55,050 nt of DNA from an uncultured Lachnospiraceae bacterium (GCA_946405625.1 CAMJHQ010000021.1:1-55050); one strand, 5' to 3'; shown: positions 24,494-33,748, counted from the stretch's first letter. Numbers and translations: made by a program. Notes: generated by a model not told the origin, from the letters alone.

Positions 24494-25079
24494 CTTCGGT
24501 AATTATCTTATCAGGTTTGATATCGGTATCCTCGATGGGTATACTCTCAACCCTCTGCATTCCGTAAGCGGCCATTATCGTATTGATGTTTACAGATTCT
24601 TTGGCAAGCTTTTCCAGAAATCTGTCATAATATCCGCCGCCATATCCGAGCCGATTGCCCTTATCATCATATGCCACACAAGGCATGATCATCAGAATGT
24701 CATGATCCTTTGGTCCTGCACTTTTGTTCTTCTCTATCTGAGGCTGAATTATAAACTCTTCTTCAGTAACCGGTTCCATAATTCCATACGCTCCGGGTGC
24801 AACATCCTTATCAGATCTGTATCTGTAGAAGTTCATTAGGGTTTTGTTGATAACCTTCGGAAGATATACCTTCTTGCCCTTTTCCAGTGCATCCTCAAAC
24901 AGCTTATCCGGCTTCACTTCCTGCCTCATGCTGTAATATCCTAGGATCACCTCAGCATGAATATACTCAGGCAGAAGCATTATCCTTCTGCAAATCTCCT
25001 CAGAGGCCGCATCAACAAAGTCCTTACTGAGGCTGCTTCTTTCAGCTATTTTTCTTTTCCTTATTTCTGCCTTATTCAT
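24489..25079 (-). CDS. 5-formyltetrahydrofolate cyclo-ligase
   Basis: 196 residues, usual size. Converts 5-formyl-THF to 5,10-methenyl-THF with ATP (MTHFS/YqgN family), cytoplasmic one-carbon metabolism. N-terminal KAEIRKRKIAERSSLS, the substrate region GYYSMRQEVKP and the ATP-binding signature GNRLGYGGGYYDRFL are diagnostic. It lies 48 bases downstream of the cysteine synthase gene and may be co-transcribed with it. Confidence 0.95.
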   Translation of the reverse strand: MNKAEIRKRKIAERSSLSKDFVDAASEEICRRIMLLPEYIHAEVILGYYSMRQEVKPDKLFEDALEKGKKVYLPKVINKTLMNFYRYRSDKDVAPGAYGIMEPVTEEEFIIQPQIEKNKSAGPKDHDILMIMPCVAYDDKGNRLGYGGGYYDRFLEKLAKESVNINTIMAAYGMQRVESIPIEDTDIKPDKIITEE

Positions 25080-25127
25080 TTTCTCTTTCCCGAAGCTGCT
25101 TTTGCTGAGTATATAAATCAGCGATAT

Positions 25128-26057
25128 CTATCTCTCGAAAAGCTCTGTACTGAAATATCTTTCTCCCGTATCAGGAAGCACGGTAACAACGGTATGTCCT
25201 TTTCCGAGAAGCTTTGCCATTCTGAGTGCAACACACACATTTGTTCCGCTGGAGATTCCGCAAAGAATTCCTTCCTTCTTCGCAAGATTTTTGGTTGTCT
25301 CAAGAGCTTCTTCATCGGTAACTATCTCTATATGCTTTATGATAGACTGATCAAGAATCGGAGGAATAACTCCGTCACCGATTCCCATCTGAAGATGTGA
25401 ACCTATAGAACCTCCTGACAGTATTGCAGCATGCTCGGGTTCCGCAACCCAGATAAGTACATCCGGATTTTTCTCCTTCAGAACCTGACCGATTCCCGTA
25501 ATAGTTCCGCCCGTTCCGAATCCGGAACAGAAACCGTCTATCGGTCCATCGACCTGAGCCAGGATTTCCTTACCTGTATTGAAAAGATGTGCATTTACAT
25601 TTTCATAATTTGAAAACTGATCGGGCATGAAATAATTATCATTCTCCGAAACCATTTTCTTTGCAGTTTTTATACATCTCTCGATACATTCACCGATGTT
25701 ATTATCGTCATGAATAAGGACAAGCTCTGCACCATACTGTTTTATGAGAAGTCTTCTTTCCTCACTTACGGAATCGGGCATGATAATGATAACCTTATAT
25801 CCCTTTACTGCTCCGACAAGTGAAAGTCCGATACCCTGATTACCGCTGGTCGGTTCAACTATTACAGAATCCGGCTTCAGCTTTCCATCACGCTCTGCGG
25901 CTTCTATCATCTGAAGTGCAGTACGAGTCTTTATTGAGCCTCCTATATTCATTCCCTCATATTTTACAAGAACATCCGCATCATCAGCTCCGGTCATATG
26001 ATTTAGTTTAATAATCGGTGTATTACCTACTGCGGCAAGTATATTTTCAAAAATCAT
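25128..26057 (-). CDS. cysK: Cysteine synthase (O-acetylserine sulfhydrylase) family
   Basis: 309 residues. Fold-type II PLP enzyme that makes cysteine from O-acetylserine and sulfide, or a close relative. PLP lysine in GGSIKTR (Lys43), phosphate loop GFGTGGTITGIG (about 179-190), SSGTN near the C terminus. Two loops differ from the classical enzyme. The substrate loop is TSGNQGI instead of TSGNTGI, and the QF-x-NP-x-N region reads QFSNYENVNAH. So another amino-acid donor is possible. GGAGACAGAG precedes the ATG, with a GAAA-tetraloop hairpin just upstream. Confidence 0.88.
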   Translation of the reverse strand: MIFENILAAVGNTPIIKLNHMTGADDADVLVKYEGMNIGGSIKTRTALQMIEAAERDGKLKPDSVIVEPTSGNQGIGLSLVGAVKGYKVIIIMPDSVSEERRLLIKQYGAELVLIHDDNNIGECIERCIKTAKKMVSENDNYFMPDQFSNYENVNAHLFNTGKEILAQVDGPIDGFCSGFGTGGTITGIGQVLKEKNPDVLIWVAEPEHAAILSGGSIGSHLQMGIGDGVIPPILDQSIIKHIEIVTDEEALETTKNLAKKEGILCGISSGTNVCVALRMAKLLGKGHTVVTVLPDTGERYFSTELFER

Positions 26058-26070
26058 CTCTGTCTCCTAT

Positions 26071-26086
26071 ATTGGCTTTCGCCAAT
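26071..26086 (-). promoter_or_regulatory. Leader hairpin with GAAA tetraloop before cysK
   Basis: On the minus strand ATTGGC-GAAA-GCCAAT, ending 3-4 bases before the GGAG ribosome site of cysK. A TATAAT (26103-26098) lies upstream as a possible -10. It could be a simple mRNA stabiliser. Confidence 0.5.
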
Positions 26087-26199
26087 TACCCTATAAATTA
26101 TAGTATAAATCCTTGCCACGTATTGTATCATTTAAACACTTCTATTACAACCGACAACTTATAGGATAAATAGATGATCAAACTGCCGTCACATCTGCA

Positions 26200-27129
26200 T
26201 TAATGAATATATTTTTTGAAAAAATCTGTCTGATCACGGTTCGCTTCATCACTGAATTCGTCTCTCATATTTACATGGAAAACATGTCCTGTTTTCTTGT
26301 TTCCGTAAATTTTTGACTTACATTTAACATTACGGCTCTTCAGATAATCTGCCATCGGTTCACACTCTTCAAGAAGCATATCTCCCTTTGAACTGAATAT
26401 AAATGTCGGTGGATATTCCTTAGTGATATATGAAAGTATATCCAGCTTCTCACCTAATTTCTCCGGTTCAGAGGTCAGATAATCCTTGATCATCCCATGC
26501 TTTCCCTCCTGCTCCAATCTTTTCTTCAGATCGTAGACTCCACATCCGAGACTCAGGGCTCTGAGACCGATCTTCGGCTTTCTGAATCCCATTATCTTCC
26601 TGTAATCCGCATCTGAATAGATTACGCCGTACTGGCTGGCCAGCTGTGCACCTGCCGAATCACCTACCATAAAAACATTATCTGTATCTATAGGATAATC
26701 ATCGCTGTTAGCGAGCATCCACTTTATCACAAGATTCAGATCCTCAAGAGGTGCCGGAAATGTATACTTCGGTGCAAGTCTGTAATTGAAATTAATTACC
26801 GCAAATCCTCTCTCTGCAAGGTTTGCACAGTAAAATTGATAAAGCTCCTTACTTCCGTAAACATATCCTCCGCCATGAATACTGATGATCACAGGCAGCT
26901 TATCTTTCTCAAGATCGATATATCTTTCCTCTTCCGATTTATCAAAGAATCCTCCCGTTTTAGCGGTAATACTCTTCGGCCAGCAGATATCCAGAGTATT
27001 GAATTTCTTGTTTCTTCCGTATCTTATATCTCTGATATATTCAACCCCTTCCGGAATCTCAAGCCCTGCATCTCTTTTTGCATCTGATTTTGTACACATC
27101 TTCCTAAAAATAAAACTTTGAAACGACAT
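26200..27129 (-). CDS. Alpha/beta hydrolase, hormone-sensitive-lipase type
   Basis: About 309 residues. Oxyanion-hole motif HGGGYVYGS, nucleophile GDSAGAQLA, and a plausible acid and His (SKGDMLLEECE; TGHVFHVNM) give the catalytic triad of HSL-type esterases. Likely a cytoplasmic carboxylesterase on small acyl or acetyl esters. ATG at 27129 has GGGGTGAAGG in front; an in-frame GTG three codons earlier is possible. 21 bases after the ABC exporter, so same operon. Confidence 0.88.
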   Translation of the reverse strand: MSFQSFIFRKMCTKSDAKRDAGLEIPEGVEYIRDIRYGRNKKFNTLDICWPKSITAKTGGFFDKSEEERYIDLEKDKLPVIISIHGGGYVYGSKELYQFYCANLAERGFAVINFNYRLAPKYTFPAPLEDLNLVIKWMLANSDDYPIDTDNVFMVGDSAGAQLASQYGVIYSDADYRKIMGFRKPKIGLRALSLGCGVYDLKKRLEQEGKHGMIKDYLTSEPEKLGEKLDILSYITKEYPPTFIFSSKGDMLLEECEPMADYLKSRNVKCKSKIYGNKKTGHVFHVNMRDEFSDEANRDQTDFFKKYIH

Positions 27130-27150
27130 TTCCTTCACCCCTTACATTTT

Positions 27151-28974
27151 TCATTCTTCGTTTTTTCTAAACTGTGTATTATACAGCTCAGTATATACCC
27201 CTCCGAGCTCAACCAGCTCCTTATGATGGCCTCGCTCCACTATCTCTCCGTCCTTTACGACAAGAATCTCATCCGCTGCAAGAATAGTCGACAGCCTATG
27301 TGCAATCAGGATACTCGTCCTCTCTTTGATGATCGGATCGATTGCTTCCTGAATCTTACTTTCCGAAATCGAATCAAGTGCAGACGTTGCCTCATCGAAA
27401 ATGAGCAGTGCCGGATCCTTCAGAAGCACTCTTGCAATCGAGAGCCTCTGCTTCTCACCGCCCGAGAGTTTGAGTCCGCGATTACCCACAAGTGTGTCAA
27501 ATCCCTTTTCCTGCTTCTCGATAAAATCATATATATTGGCCTTCTTACAAGCCTCGATCATTTCTTCATCCGTTGCATCAGGCTTTGCATACTTAAGATT
27601 TTCACGGATTGAACTGTTGAAGAGATATGTCTCCTGAGAAACTACTCCTACATTTTTCCTGAGAAATGTGAGGTCTAAGTTTCGCACATCCGTTCCGTCA
27701 AAGGTTACCGATCCCGCCTGTACATCGTATAGTCGCGGAATAAGATTTATTATGGTACTCTTTCCCGAACCCGAAGGTCCTACGATTGCAATACTATGCC
27801 CGCTTTCAAGTCGGAAACTTATATCCTTCAGTATCTGTCTTTCTTCATCATAACTGAAGTCTACATGAGAAAATTCAACTTCTCCGGATGCCGATTCGGG
27901 AATGATCGCATTTTCCGGATTTTCTATCTCAACCTTCATATCGAAATATTCGAAGATTCGCGTGAACATCGCCATCGATCTTATCCAGTCTACCTGAATA
28001 TTGAGAAGACTGTTGACCGGCATATATGTTTTACCCAGAAGCGCCACCAGCACCGTAATATCACCGACAGTGATAGAACTGTCAAACTTCATCATGAGAA
28101 TACCGCCCACAAGATAGAGAAGCATCGGCCCGATACTCGTAACCGTCGTCAGGACAACTAAAAACCAGCGGCCCGCCATCCTCTCTTTAATATGAAGCTT
28201 GATCATCCTACGGTTTACTTCCTCATAACGCTCATATTCCTGCTGTTCTTTTCCGAACAGTTTTACAAGAAGCTGTCCGCTTACGGAAAGTGTTTCATTC
28301 AGGATTCCGTTCACTTCATCATTGCAATCCTGCGCTTCTCTCGTCAGAGTCCATCTCGTCTTTCCTGCCTTACGTGTAGGAATGACAAAAAGCGGGATGA
28401 CTGCAATTCCGAGCAGTGCGAGTATCCAGTTTTTCTGGAACATTGCAACCAGAGCAAAAACAAGCGTTATCGAATTAGACAGAATGCTCTTAAATGTATT
28501 CGTTATGACGGACTCAACTCCGTCGATATCACTGGTCATTCTCGTGATAATGTCACCCTGATTACTGGTCGTAAAAAATCTCTGTGACATTTTCTGCAGA
28601 TGACGGAACATCTGATTTCTCATATCAAATGTTATATGCTGTGCGATCCACGTATTTATATAGCTCTCACCGACTCCGATAAGATTCGCTCCGAATGTCA
28701 CACCCAGAGACGCAGCTATATATATGAGCAGCAGTTTCATATTTCGACCTATGAGACCGTCATCTATTATTTTTCCCGTAAAAATAGACGGAAGCAGATT
28801 CATAATCGATGAAAGTGCAATGCACACAAGTACCAGCGAAAACTGCTTCCAATATGGTTTGATATATGAGAATACTCTCTTCAGAAGTTCAGGAGTAACC
28901 TTTGGCTGAGCGGCTTTCTCCTCTTCTGTCATAAAGTGGCCACCCGGACCACCCATTCTTCCACCCGGCGGCAT
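27151..28974 (-). CDS. ABC exporter, fused membrane and ATPase domains
   Basis: 607 residues. The N terminus is Gly/Pro/Met-rich. The six-helix exporter domain is about 40-340 and the ATPase about 365-600, with Walker A GPSGSGKST (near 399), Q-loop VSQETYLF, signature KLSGGEKQRLSIARVLL, Walker B LLIFDEATSALD and H-loop IAHRLST. MsbA/LmrA/YfiB type, working as a dimer to export lipids, drugs or peptides. All catalytic residues are intact, so it could be a homodimer. AAAGGAG precedes the ATG. It follows the S66 peptidase gene by 123 bases. Confidence 0.95.
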   Translation of the reverse strand: MPPGGRMGGPGGHFMTEEEKAAQPKVTPELLKRVFSYIKPYWKQFSLVLVCIALSSIMNLLPSIFTGKIIDDGLIGRNMKLLLIYIAASLGVTFGANLIGVGESYINTWIAQHITFDMRNQMFRHLQKMSQRFFTTSNQGDIITRMTSDIDGVESVITNTFKSILSNSITLVFALVAMFQKNWILALLGIAVIPLFVIPTRKAGKTRWTLTREAQDCNDEVNGILNETLSVSGQLLVKLFGKEQQEYERYEEVNRRMIKLHIKERMAGRWFLVVLTTVTSIGPMLLYLVGGILMMKFDSSITVGDITVLVALLGKTYMPVNSLLNIQVDWIRSMAMFTRIFEYFDMKVEIENPENAIIPESASGEVEFSHVDFSYDEERQILKDISFRLESGHSIAIVGPSGSGKSTIINLIPRLYDVQAGSVTFDGTDVRNLDLTFLRKNVGVVSQETYLFNSSIRENLKYAKPDATDEEMIEACKKANIYDFIEKQEKGFDTLVGNRGLKLSGGEKQRLSIARVLLKDPALLIFDEATSALDSISESKIQEAIDPIIKERTSILIAHRLSTILAADEILVVKDGEIVERGHHKELVELGGVYTELYNTQFRKNEE

Positions 28975-29055
28975 AACTTACTCCTTTATTACAAAACACT
29001 GCTATACTGCATATATACATTATCTCCTCTATGCTGCTGCTCTGACACTCGTAAA

Positions 29056-29094
29056 CTATTCGTCAATTAAATTACCGAATAGTCCCACTTGGGA
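29056..29094 (-). terminator. Weak hairpins after the S66 peptidase gene
   Basis: CTATTCG (29056-29062) with CGAATAG (29076-29082), then TTTAC on the minus strand; a smaller TCCC/GGGA hairpin is at 29083-29094. Possible attenuator or weak terminator between peptidase and ABC exporter. Confidence 0.35.
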
Positions 29095-29097
29095 ATC

Positions 29098-30183
29098 CTA
29101 TATAAAACTATATTTTATATTGATGTCATTTCCGGAAGCTTCAACATCTGCAACGCTTCCTGAAATTATCGGCATCATAGGCGGGAGATGACCGATATCA
29201 AGATCCATAATGATCGGAACTCCGAACCCACCTATCATATCGGTTACCGCATTATACATATCGACTCCCATCGCTTCTTCACCGAAATGTCTCGGACGAC
29301 CGATCAGAAATCCCTTTACATACTTGAACCATCCGGCCTCACGCATCTGCCACAGTGCACGGCGTGTTGAAAGCGGATCAAGATCACATGCTTCGATAAA
29401 CCAGATAAATCCGTCATCCTTATATTTCTCGGTAAACTCCGCTACCTTATCATACCTGGTTCCGACATGAAGCACTATGATGTCCAGACACCCACCGATC
29501 AGGCGGCCGTGCATTTCCACCTTATCCTTATACTCATTTCCCGAAACTGATTTCTCTGTCTGCCCCGGAATAAAATACTGATGAACTGACGGTTCATTTA
29601 CTTCATAAGGAATCAGCGGATCCGGCTCTTCCACCCAATCATCACCATCTCCCTCTGATGCGACCGGCTTCTCCCAGAGATCATATCCCTTCACTTCACT
29701 TATCTCACCTGTGAGAATTTTTAAAGCATCCTCTACCGATTTATGCCAGGGTTCTCTTCCGAATGTCGGTGAGCAAGGTCCGTAAACCGCTGCTGTATCT
29801 GCAATTATAGTCGAAAGAAATGTATAGTTACTGTTGTCGGAATAGCCCATATACCACTTAGGCTTTGCCGCTTTGATCCTCTCAAAATCAATATACGGAA
29901 CGACCTCACACATCAGCTCTCCGCCGCCGCAGGTTATGATAATGTCCGAATTATCGTCGGTCATAGCATCGTTTAACTCAGCACCGCACAGTTCAGGCTT
30001 GTTGCTGATACCGATACCGCAGTCCTTATCACAGTTCGGTCCGAACCATAACTTATAACCCATCTCCTTAAAGATGCGGCATGCATTTTCAAATCTTGTC
30101 TTGTATGGCTCAATGGTACATGCAAAAGACGGTGCGATAAAACCGATGGTTCCGCCTTTTTCAAGAAATTGGGGATATCTCAT
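29098..30183 (-). CDS. S66-family peptidase (LD-carboxypeptidase/MccF-like)
   Basis: 361 residues. Serine peptidase fold with N-terminal GGTIGFIAPSFACT, the nucleophile elbow MGYSDNSN (Ser115), Glu in WFIEACDLDP and His in DIGHLPPMM. The GYSDNS variant, the extra acidic segment (about 165-215) and cytoplasmic location fit the MccF branch, which cleaves microcin-C-like peptidyl-nucleotides, as well as muropeptide LD-carboxypeptidases. 22 bases downstream of the phosphoesterase gene, likely same operon. Confidence 0.88.
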   Translation of the reverse strand: MRYPQFLEKGGTIGFIAPSFACTIEPYKTRFENACRIFKEMGYKLWFGPNCDKDCGIGISNKPELCGAELNDAMTDDNSDIIITCGGGELMCEVVPYIDFERIKAAKPKWYMGYSDNSNYTFLSTIIADTAAVYGPCSPTFGREPWHKSVEDALKILTGEISEVKGYDLWEKPVASEGDGDDWVEEPDPLIPYEVNEPSVHQYFIPGQTEKSVSGNEYKDKVEMHGRLIGGCLDIIVLHVGTRYDKVAEFTEKYKDDGFIWFIEACDLDPLSTRRALWQMREAGWFKYVKGFLIGRPRHFGEEAMGVDMYNAVTDMIGGFGVPIIMDLDIGHLPPMMPIISGSVADVEASGNDINIKYSFI

Positions 30184-30205
30184 ATATAATTATTCCTTTC
30201 ACAAA

Positions 30206-30964
30206 TCATACATAGTATTCTTTATCTGTCTCGAGACATATAGCTGCAAGTTTTCCGCCTTTAAAGCAGGCCCCGCAGTCGATTGCTATATGATTATTAT
30301 TTCTGTAGATATATCCGGGCTTCGGATTCTCTTCAATGAGCTGAGTCGGTGTATGTCCGTTGATAACATAGAAGTTCTTTCTGTCCGGATAATACGGATT
30401 CTCATAATCCGCTCTGTCCCAGATTATCTCATTAAGCGAATAATCATCTATCTCCTTATTCGGCGAGTAGTTCCCGAGTCCTGCGTGCACAAGAAGATAT
30501 GTTACCTTTTCGCCCTTCTTCGGCCCCTTATTTTTATGAGGAGCTTTTGTTCTGACAACTTCCACTTCTTCATATATGGAAAAATCTTTGATATATTCAA
30601 AAACTTCCTTCTTCATCTCCGAATCAAGTTTCATAAACTCAGCAATCGTCGTGGCTGATCCGTTATAATCCCAGGTAATGAAGTTATTGATCATTTCCAT
30701 ACTGACATTCTTTATGGACTCTTCCGTAATTTCCGTGCAGAGAAAATCCATACATTCGGCAGCCATAAGCTCATGATTTCCAACGATCGGTATTACATTC
30801 GGCATCTCCATCATCTTCTGAAGAACCGTGATCGGACTCGGTCCTCTGTCGAGAACATCGCCAAGAACATAAAGCGTATCCTCATCCTTCAGCCCGATCT
30901 TCTCCAGCATTTTTATGAACTTATCATACATTCCATGAATATCAGATATAACGTATGTTGCCAT
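30206..30964 (-). CDS. Calcineurin-like metallophosphoesterase (PPP-type)
   Basis: 252 residues. The dinuclear-metal motifs SDIHGMYDKF (Asp8, His10), LGDVLDRGPSP (Asp36), VGNHE and the C-terminal INGHTPT are those of PrpA/ApaH-like bacterial PPP phosphatases. Substrate may be phosphoprotein or diadenosine tetraphosphate. AAAGGAGGCAGGC precedes the ATG. First gene of the run phosphoesterase-S66 peptidase-ABC exporter-esterase. Confidence 0.92.
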   Translation of the reverse strand: MATYVISDIHGMYDKFIKMLEKIGLKDEDTLYVLGDVLDRGPSPITVLQKMMEMPNVIPIVGNHELMAAECMDFLCTEITEESIKNVSMEMINNFITWDYNGSATTIAEFMKLDSEMKKEVFEYIKDFSIYEEVEVVRTKAPHKNKGPKKGEKVTYLLVHAGLGNYSPNKEIDDYSLNEIIWDRADYENPYYPDRKNFYVINGHTPTQLIEENPKPGYIYRNNNHIAIDCGACFKGGKLAAICLETDKEYYV

Positions 30965-31207
30965 AGCCTGCCTCCTTTTACCACGAAGATAGCCCCTGTG
31001 ATAAATATTACATAAATCATTTTAGAGAATATTTGCCAACGATTTAAGCTGGTAAGAAATGACCAAAAATATCTGTTCAACGAGTTACACGAAACAATTT
31101 TATTATAACATCTATATATAAATCTTTCGATTGAAAATATCTCATTATCCGCATATTTACGGCGATCATCTTCCGATTTCCTGTTTATTTTCATATCATT
31201 TCCGGGT
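30965..31207. other. Gene-free stretch
   Basis: No convincing gene. An open minus-strand frame extends upstream of the phosphoesterase but lacks a ribosome site and a coherent composition. On the minus strand TTGGCA near 31034-31039 could be a -35 for the phosphoesterase, without a clear -10. Confidence 0.4.
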
Positions 31208-31309
31208 CATTTTGCTTATGACATTTTGTCTCCTTATTCAATCATTTTGTATTATTTTTAAAACTTTTTGTAAAATATACTTGACATAGTGCAAAATGGG
31301 TGCTATATT
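31208..31309 (+). promoter_or_regulatory. Strong promoter with CATTTTG repeats upstream
   Basis: TTGACA (31281-31286), 17 bases, TATATT (31304-31309). CATTTTG occurs at 31208-31214, 31222-31228 and 31243-31249 (steps 14 and 21), and inverted as CAAAATG (31292-31298) inside the promoter spacer. The second and third copies have a 9-N12-9 layout (ACATTTTGT, TCATTTTGT). Confidence 0.7.
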
Positions 31310-31405
31310 ATGACCATAGCCGGCAGACATAAACAAATACAGATTATTAAATCAAACAAAACACTGATCTAAATATTTTTATAAAAGAAAGTTGAGGTAC
31401 ACACT

Positions 31406-31630
31406 ATGTTTATTAATTTCAAGAATTTTAAGAAGGTTCCAAAGAAAGTTGTTGCAGCATATATCGTTAATGTAGTTCTTATTCTTACAGGATGCTTTTT
31501 CCTTATATCAGATATTTTCAATATCGCATTTCCGTTCAATGCATATATTCCTGCAATGATCTGCATCATCATAGCTAACTTTATCAATATTGTTGTCCTT
31601 AACAAGTACAGAGCTGTTCTCAGAGGATAA
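31406..31630 (+). CDS. Small two-helix membrane protein, copy 1
   Basis: 74 residues. A short basic N terminus (FKNFKKVPKK) and two hydrophobic helices (about 16-38 and 46-66), with both ends probably cytoplasmic. Similar in length, helix placement and sequence to the next gene: FLISDIFNIAFPFNAYIPA here against FLLTADILELFSFSTLIPA. GTTGAGGT lies 8 bases before the ATG. Strong promoter at 31281-31309. Family not recognised; immunity-like or regulatory membrane peptides are possibilities only. Confidence 0.75.
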   Translation: MFINFKNFKKVPKKVVAAYIVNVVLILTGCFFLISDIFNIAFPFNAYIPAMICIIIANFINIVVLNKYRAVLRG

Positions 31631-31649
31631 TTGAAAGGCGGTAATCAAA

Positions 31650-31862
31650 ATGTCAAACAAAGCACCAACGTCAGGAAAAATGAAAGTTTTATATACCATT
31701 ATGCTTATAATAGATCTGTGCGGATTATTCTTACTGACAGCTGATATTCTGGAACTATTCAGCTTCAGCACACTCATTCCCGCAACCGCATGTATAGGCG
31801 TGGGTGTAATCTTCAATAGCATAATATTGGCTAAAAGAATTAAGAAGGAAAAGAATAAATGA
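31650..31862 (+). CDS. Small two-helix membrane protein, copy 2
   Basis: 70 residues. Two hydrophobic helices (about 11-33 and 40-60), basic tail AKRIKKEKNK. Apparent paralogue of 31406-31630, 19 bases downstream with GAAAGGCGG before the ATG, so the two form one operon ending at terminator 31871-31919. Confidence 0.72.
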   Translation: MSNKAPTSGKMKVLYTIMLIIDLCGLFLLTADILELFSFSTLIPATACIGVGVIFNSIILAKRIKKEKNK

Positions 31863-31870
31863 TAAAACAA

Positions 31871-31919
31871 AAAAAGATACTGTACTAACATGGTTTCCCA
31901 AGTTAGTACAGTATTTTTT
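31871..31919. terminator. Bidirectional terminator
   Basis: Perfect 13-bp stem ATACTGTACTAAC (31877-31889) with its complement (31902-31914); TTTTTT on the plus side and AAAAA on the left for the convergent dihydrouridine synthase transcript. Confidence 0.93.
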
Positions 31920-31955
31920 CGATCATCCATCATCTGCAAAATTCCGGTCATCAAA

Positions 31956-32978
31956 TTAATAAAGTATCATCTGCACAGCCGATTTATACTCCGATAAATG
32001 TGTGGCTTTATGTATAGCCTTAAGCTGCTTTTTATCTATACCGAGTCCGAGAGAAAGATAACTCCATAACTCCTTCATCTTCATGACGACCTGCTTCTCA
32101 CCTGACATTTCTGACAGATATCCTTCGGTAATTTCTTTGAGAAAGGCTTTAAGACGCATACGGTCTGCTTTTTGATCAAGCGCGGTCGTTAATAATTCTC
32201 TTCCCTCTTCTCGGAAGTTCTTTATATTGCCCGGAAGTTCCGGATTCCTTATCACTCCTCTTCCTATCATTACCGCATCACTATTATCCGATTTTGTCCC
32301 TTCGATATCCATACCGATTTCGGAAAGAATATCCTGATAAGATTCCACATCGATAATATCACCGTTATAACATAGAGGCATTTTGTCGCCGAGTATTTCC
32401 TTTGCATGCTTATAAGCATCCAGCCTTACCTTACCCGAATAAAAATCGCTTCGAAGTCTCGGATGGATTATAAGCTCAGATATCGGATATTTCTTATATA
32501 TCTCCAGGATGTCATCCCACTCTGATTCAAACTCCATACCGATGCGGGTTTTTATCGAAATCCTGATTCCTGTATCCTCTTCATTACCCTTAACCTTCAT
32601 CTTCCCAATGAGCCTATCATATATCTCATAAAGAAATTTATCCAATTCCTCAGGTCTTCCGATAAAACCCGCTCCGCGGCCTTTGGACACAACCGTTCCC
32701 GACGGACATCCCAGATTCAGATTCACTTCACTATATCCGAGTTGAACAAGCTGCTCTGTGATCGTCACGAAAAGCTCCGAATCATTCGTCAAAATCTGCG
32801 GGACTACATTTATCCCGGTATTATTGTCCGGATGAACCTCCCGAAGCTCCCGCCCCTTTATATGACTGGCTGTAAGAAACGGTGTAAAATATTTATCGAT
32901 CCCTCCGTAATGCTTCTCCAGTGCATTTCTGTAAACATATGTTGTTATGCCCTCCATGGGCGCCAGATATAATCTCAT
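31956..32978 (-). CDS. tRNA-dihydrouridine synthase family
   Basis: 340 residues. FMN-dependent TIM-barrel enzyme reducing uridines in tRNA. N-terminal LYLAPMEGITTYVYR, NLNLGCPSGTVVSKGRGAGFI with the active-site Cys, the IKTRIG motif, IIHPRLRSDFYSG and CYNGDI. The usual HGRTRxQxYxG reads HPRLRSDFYSG, as in a divergent Firmicute branch. The C-terminal helical domain (about 255-340) binds tRNA in relatives. 10 bases after the CPBP gene, likely same operon. Confidence 0.92.
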   Translation of the reverse strand: MRLYLAPMEGITTYVYRNALEKHYGGIDKYFTPFLTASHIKGRELREVHPDNNTGINVVPQILTNDSELFVTITEQLVQLGYSEVNLNLGCPSGTVVSKGRGAGFIGRPEELDKFLYEIYDRLIGKMKVKGNEEDTGIRISIKTRIGMEFESEWDDILEIYKKYPISELIIHPRLRSDFYSGKVRLDAYKHAKEILGDKMPLCYNGDIIDVESYQDILSEIGMDIEGTKSDNSDAVMIGRGVIRNPELPGNIKNFREEGRELLTTALDQKADRMRLKAFLKEITEGYLSEMSGEKQVVMKMKELWSYLSLGLGIDKKQLKAIHKATHLSEYKSAVQMILY

Positions 32979-32988
32979 ATTTCTAATC

Positions 32989-33693
32989 CTATACCATGAA
33001 TACCGCCGTCCATACGGTTATCATTGCATCATATATTCCATGAACTATAATAACCGTAAGCAGTGAACAATTTCTGATCTTCTGTCTGATCAAACAGAAC
33101 AGTATGCCTATAAAGCTCGTTACTATAACCTGAATTATATTTCCACCGAACAGATGAAGCAACCCAAACATAAATGAGGAAACAATCACAGTTATGCTGT
33201 CTCTGCCGCTGATCCTTTTTATCTTTTCATATATGAAGCCTCGGAAAACAAATTCCTCGGATAAACTGACTCCCACCGTAAGATATAAAAAATCATACGC
33301 GAACTGCCATAATTCGGTATAATATCGGCCATTATCATTTCCTAAATACTTACCAAATCCGAAAAGAAACGGTATTAAAGTAAGCACTATAGACATTGCA
33401 AGTCCGAGCAGGATTCCGAGAGCAATCTGAAGCCCTAACCTTTTCCTTGTAAAGCCATAATCGGAAAGCTTATCCTTGCATATGATCATCAGCAATATCG
33501 GAACTATCATCAGAAGAATTCTTGAAGCGATCATTACTATCATTCTTCCCACAAGAGGAAGTGCCATTAACACATTCTGATTTATCCATATGATTCCGAA
33601 AAGCCCCGCTAATGTGCCGATATATCCTACAATCAGGCCTATCCATTCTTTTTTCTTATTGATCTTTTTTTCTTTATCGATTTCTATATCCAT
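32989..33693 (-). CDS. CPBP-family intramembrane protease (CAAX-like)
   Basis: About 234 residues. A charged N terminus, then about seven or eight helices. The conserved SLSEEFVFRGFIYE (EExxxR) and the second motif FGLLHLFGG mark the ABI/CPBP glutamic-type metalloprotease-like family, often linked to bacteriocin immunity or maturation. ATG at 33693 is preferred (GGTGA 5 bases upstream) over 33705. It follows the HTH gene by 55 bases and may be its target. Confidence 0.88.
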   Translation of the reverse strand: MDIEIDKEKKINKKKEWIGLIVGYIGTLAGLFGIIWINQNVLMALPLVGRMIVMIASRILLMIVPILLMIICKDKLSDYGFTRKRLGLQIALGILLGLAMSIVLTLIPFLFGFGKYLGNDNGRYYTELWQFAYDFLYLTVGVSLSEEFVFRGFIYEKIKRISGRDSITVIVSSFMFGLLHLFGGNIIQVIVTSFIGILFCLIRQKIRNCSLLTVIIVHGIYDAMITVWTAVFMV

Positions 33694-33748
33694 TTCCTTC
33701 ACCATAAATTGATATTATCCCGTCAATGCATTCCGTCAACAAATTCCG

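Noticed and set aside
30913-31194. Open minus-strand frame of 93 codons upstream of the phosphoesterase
   Set aside because: No ribosome site, AT-rich random-looking sequence, and it overlaps the real phosphoesterase start in another frame.
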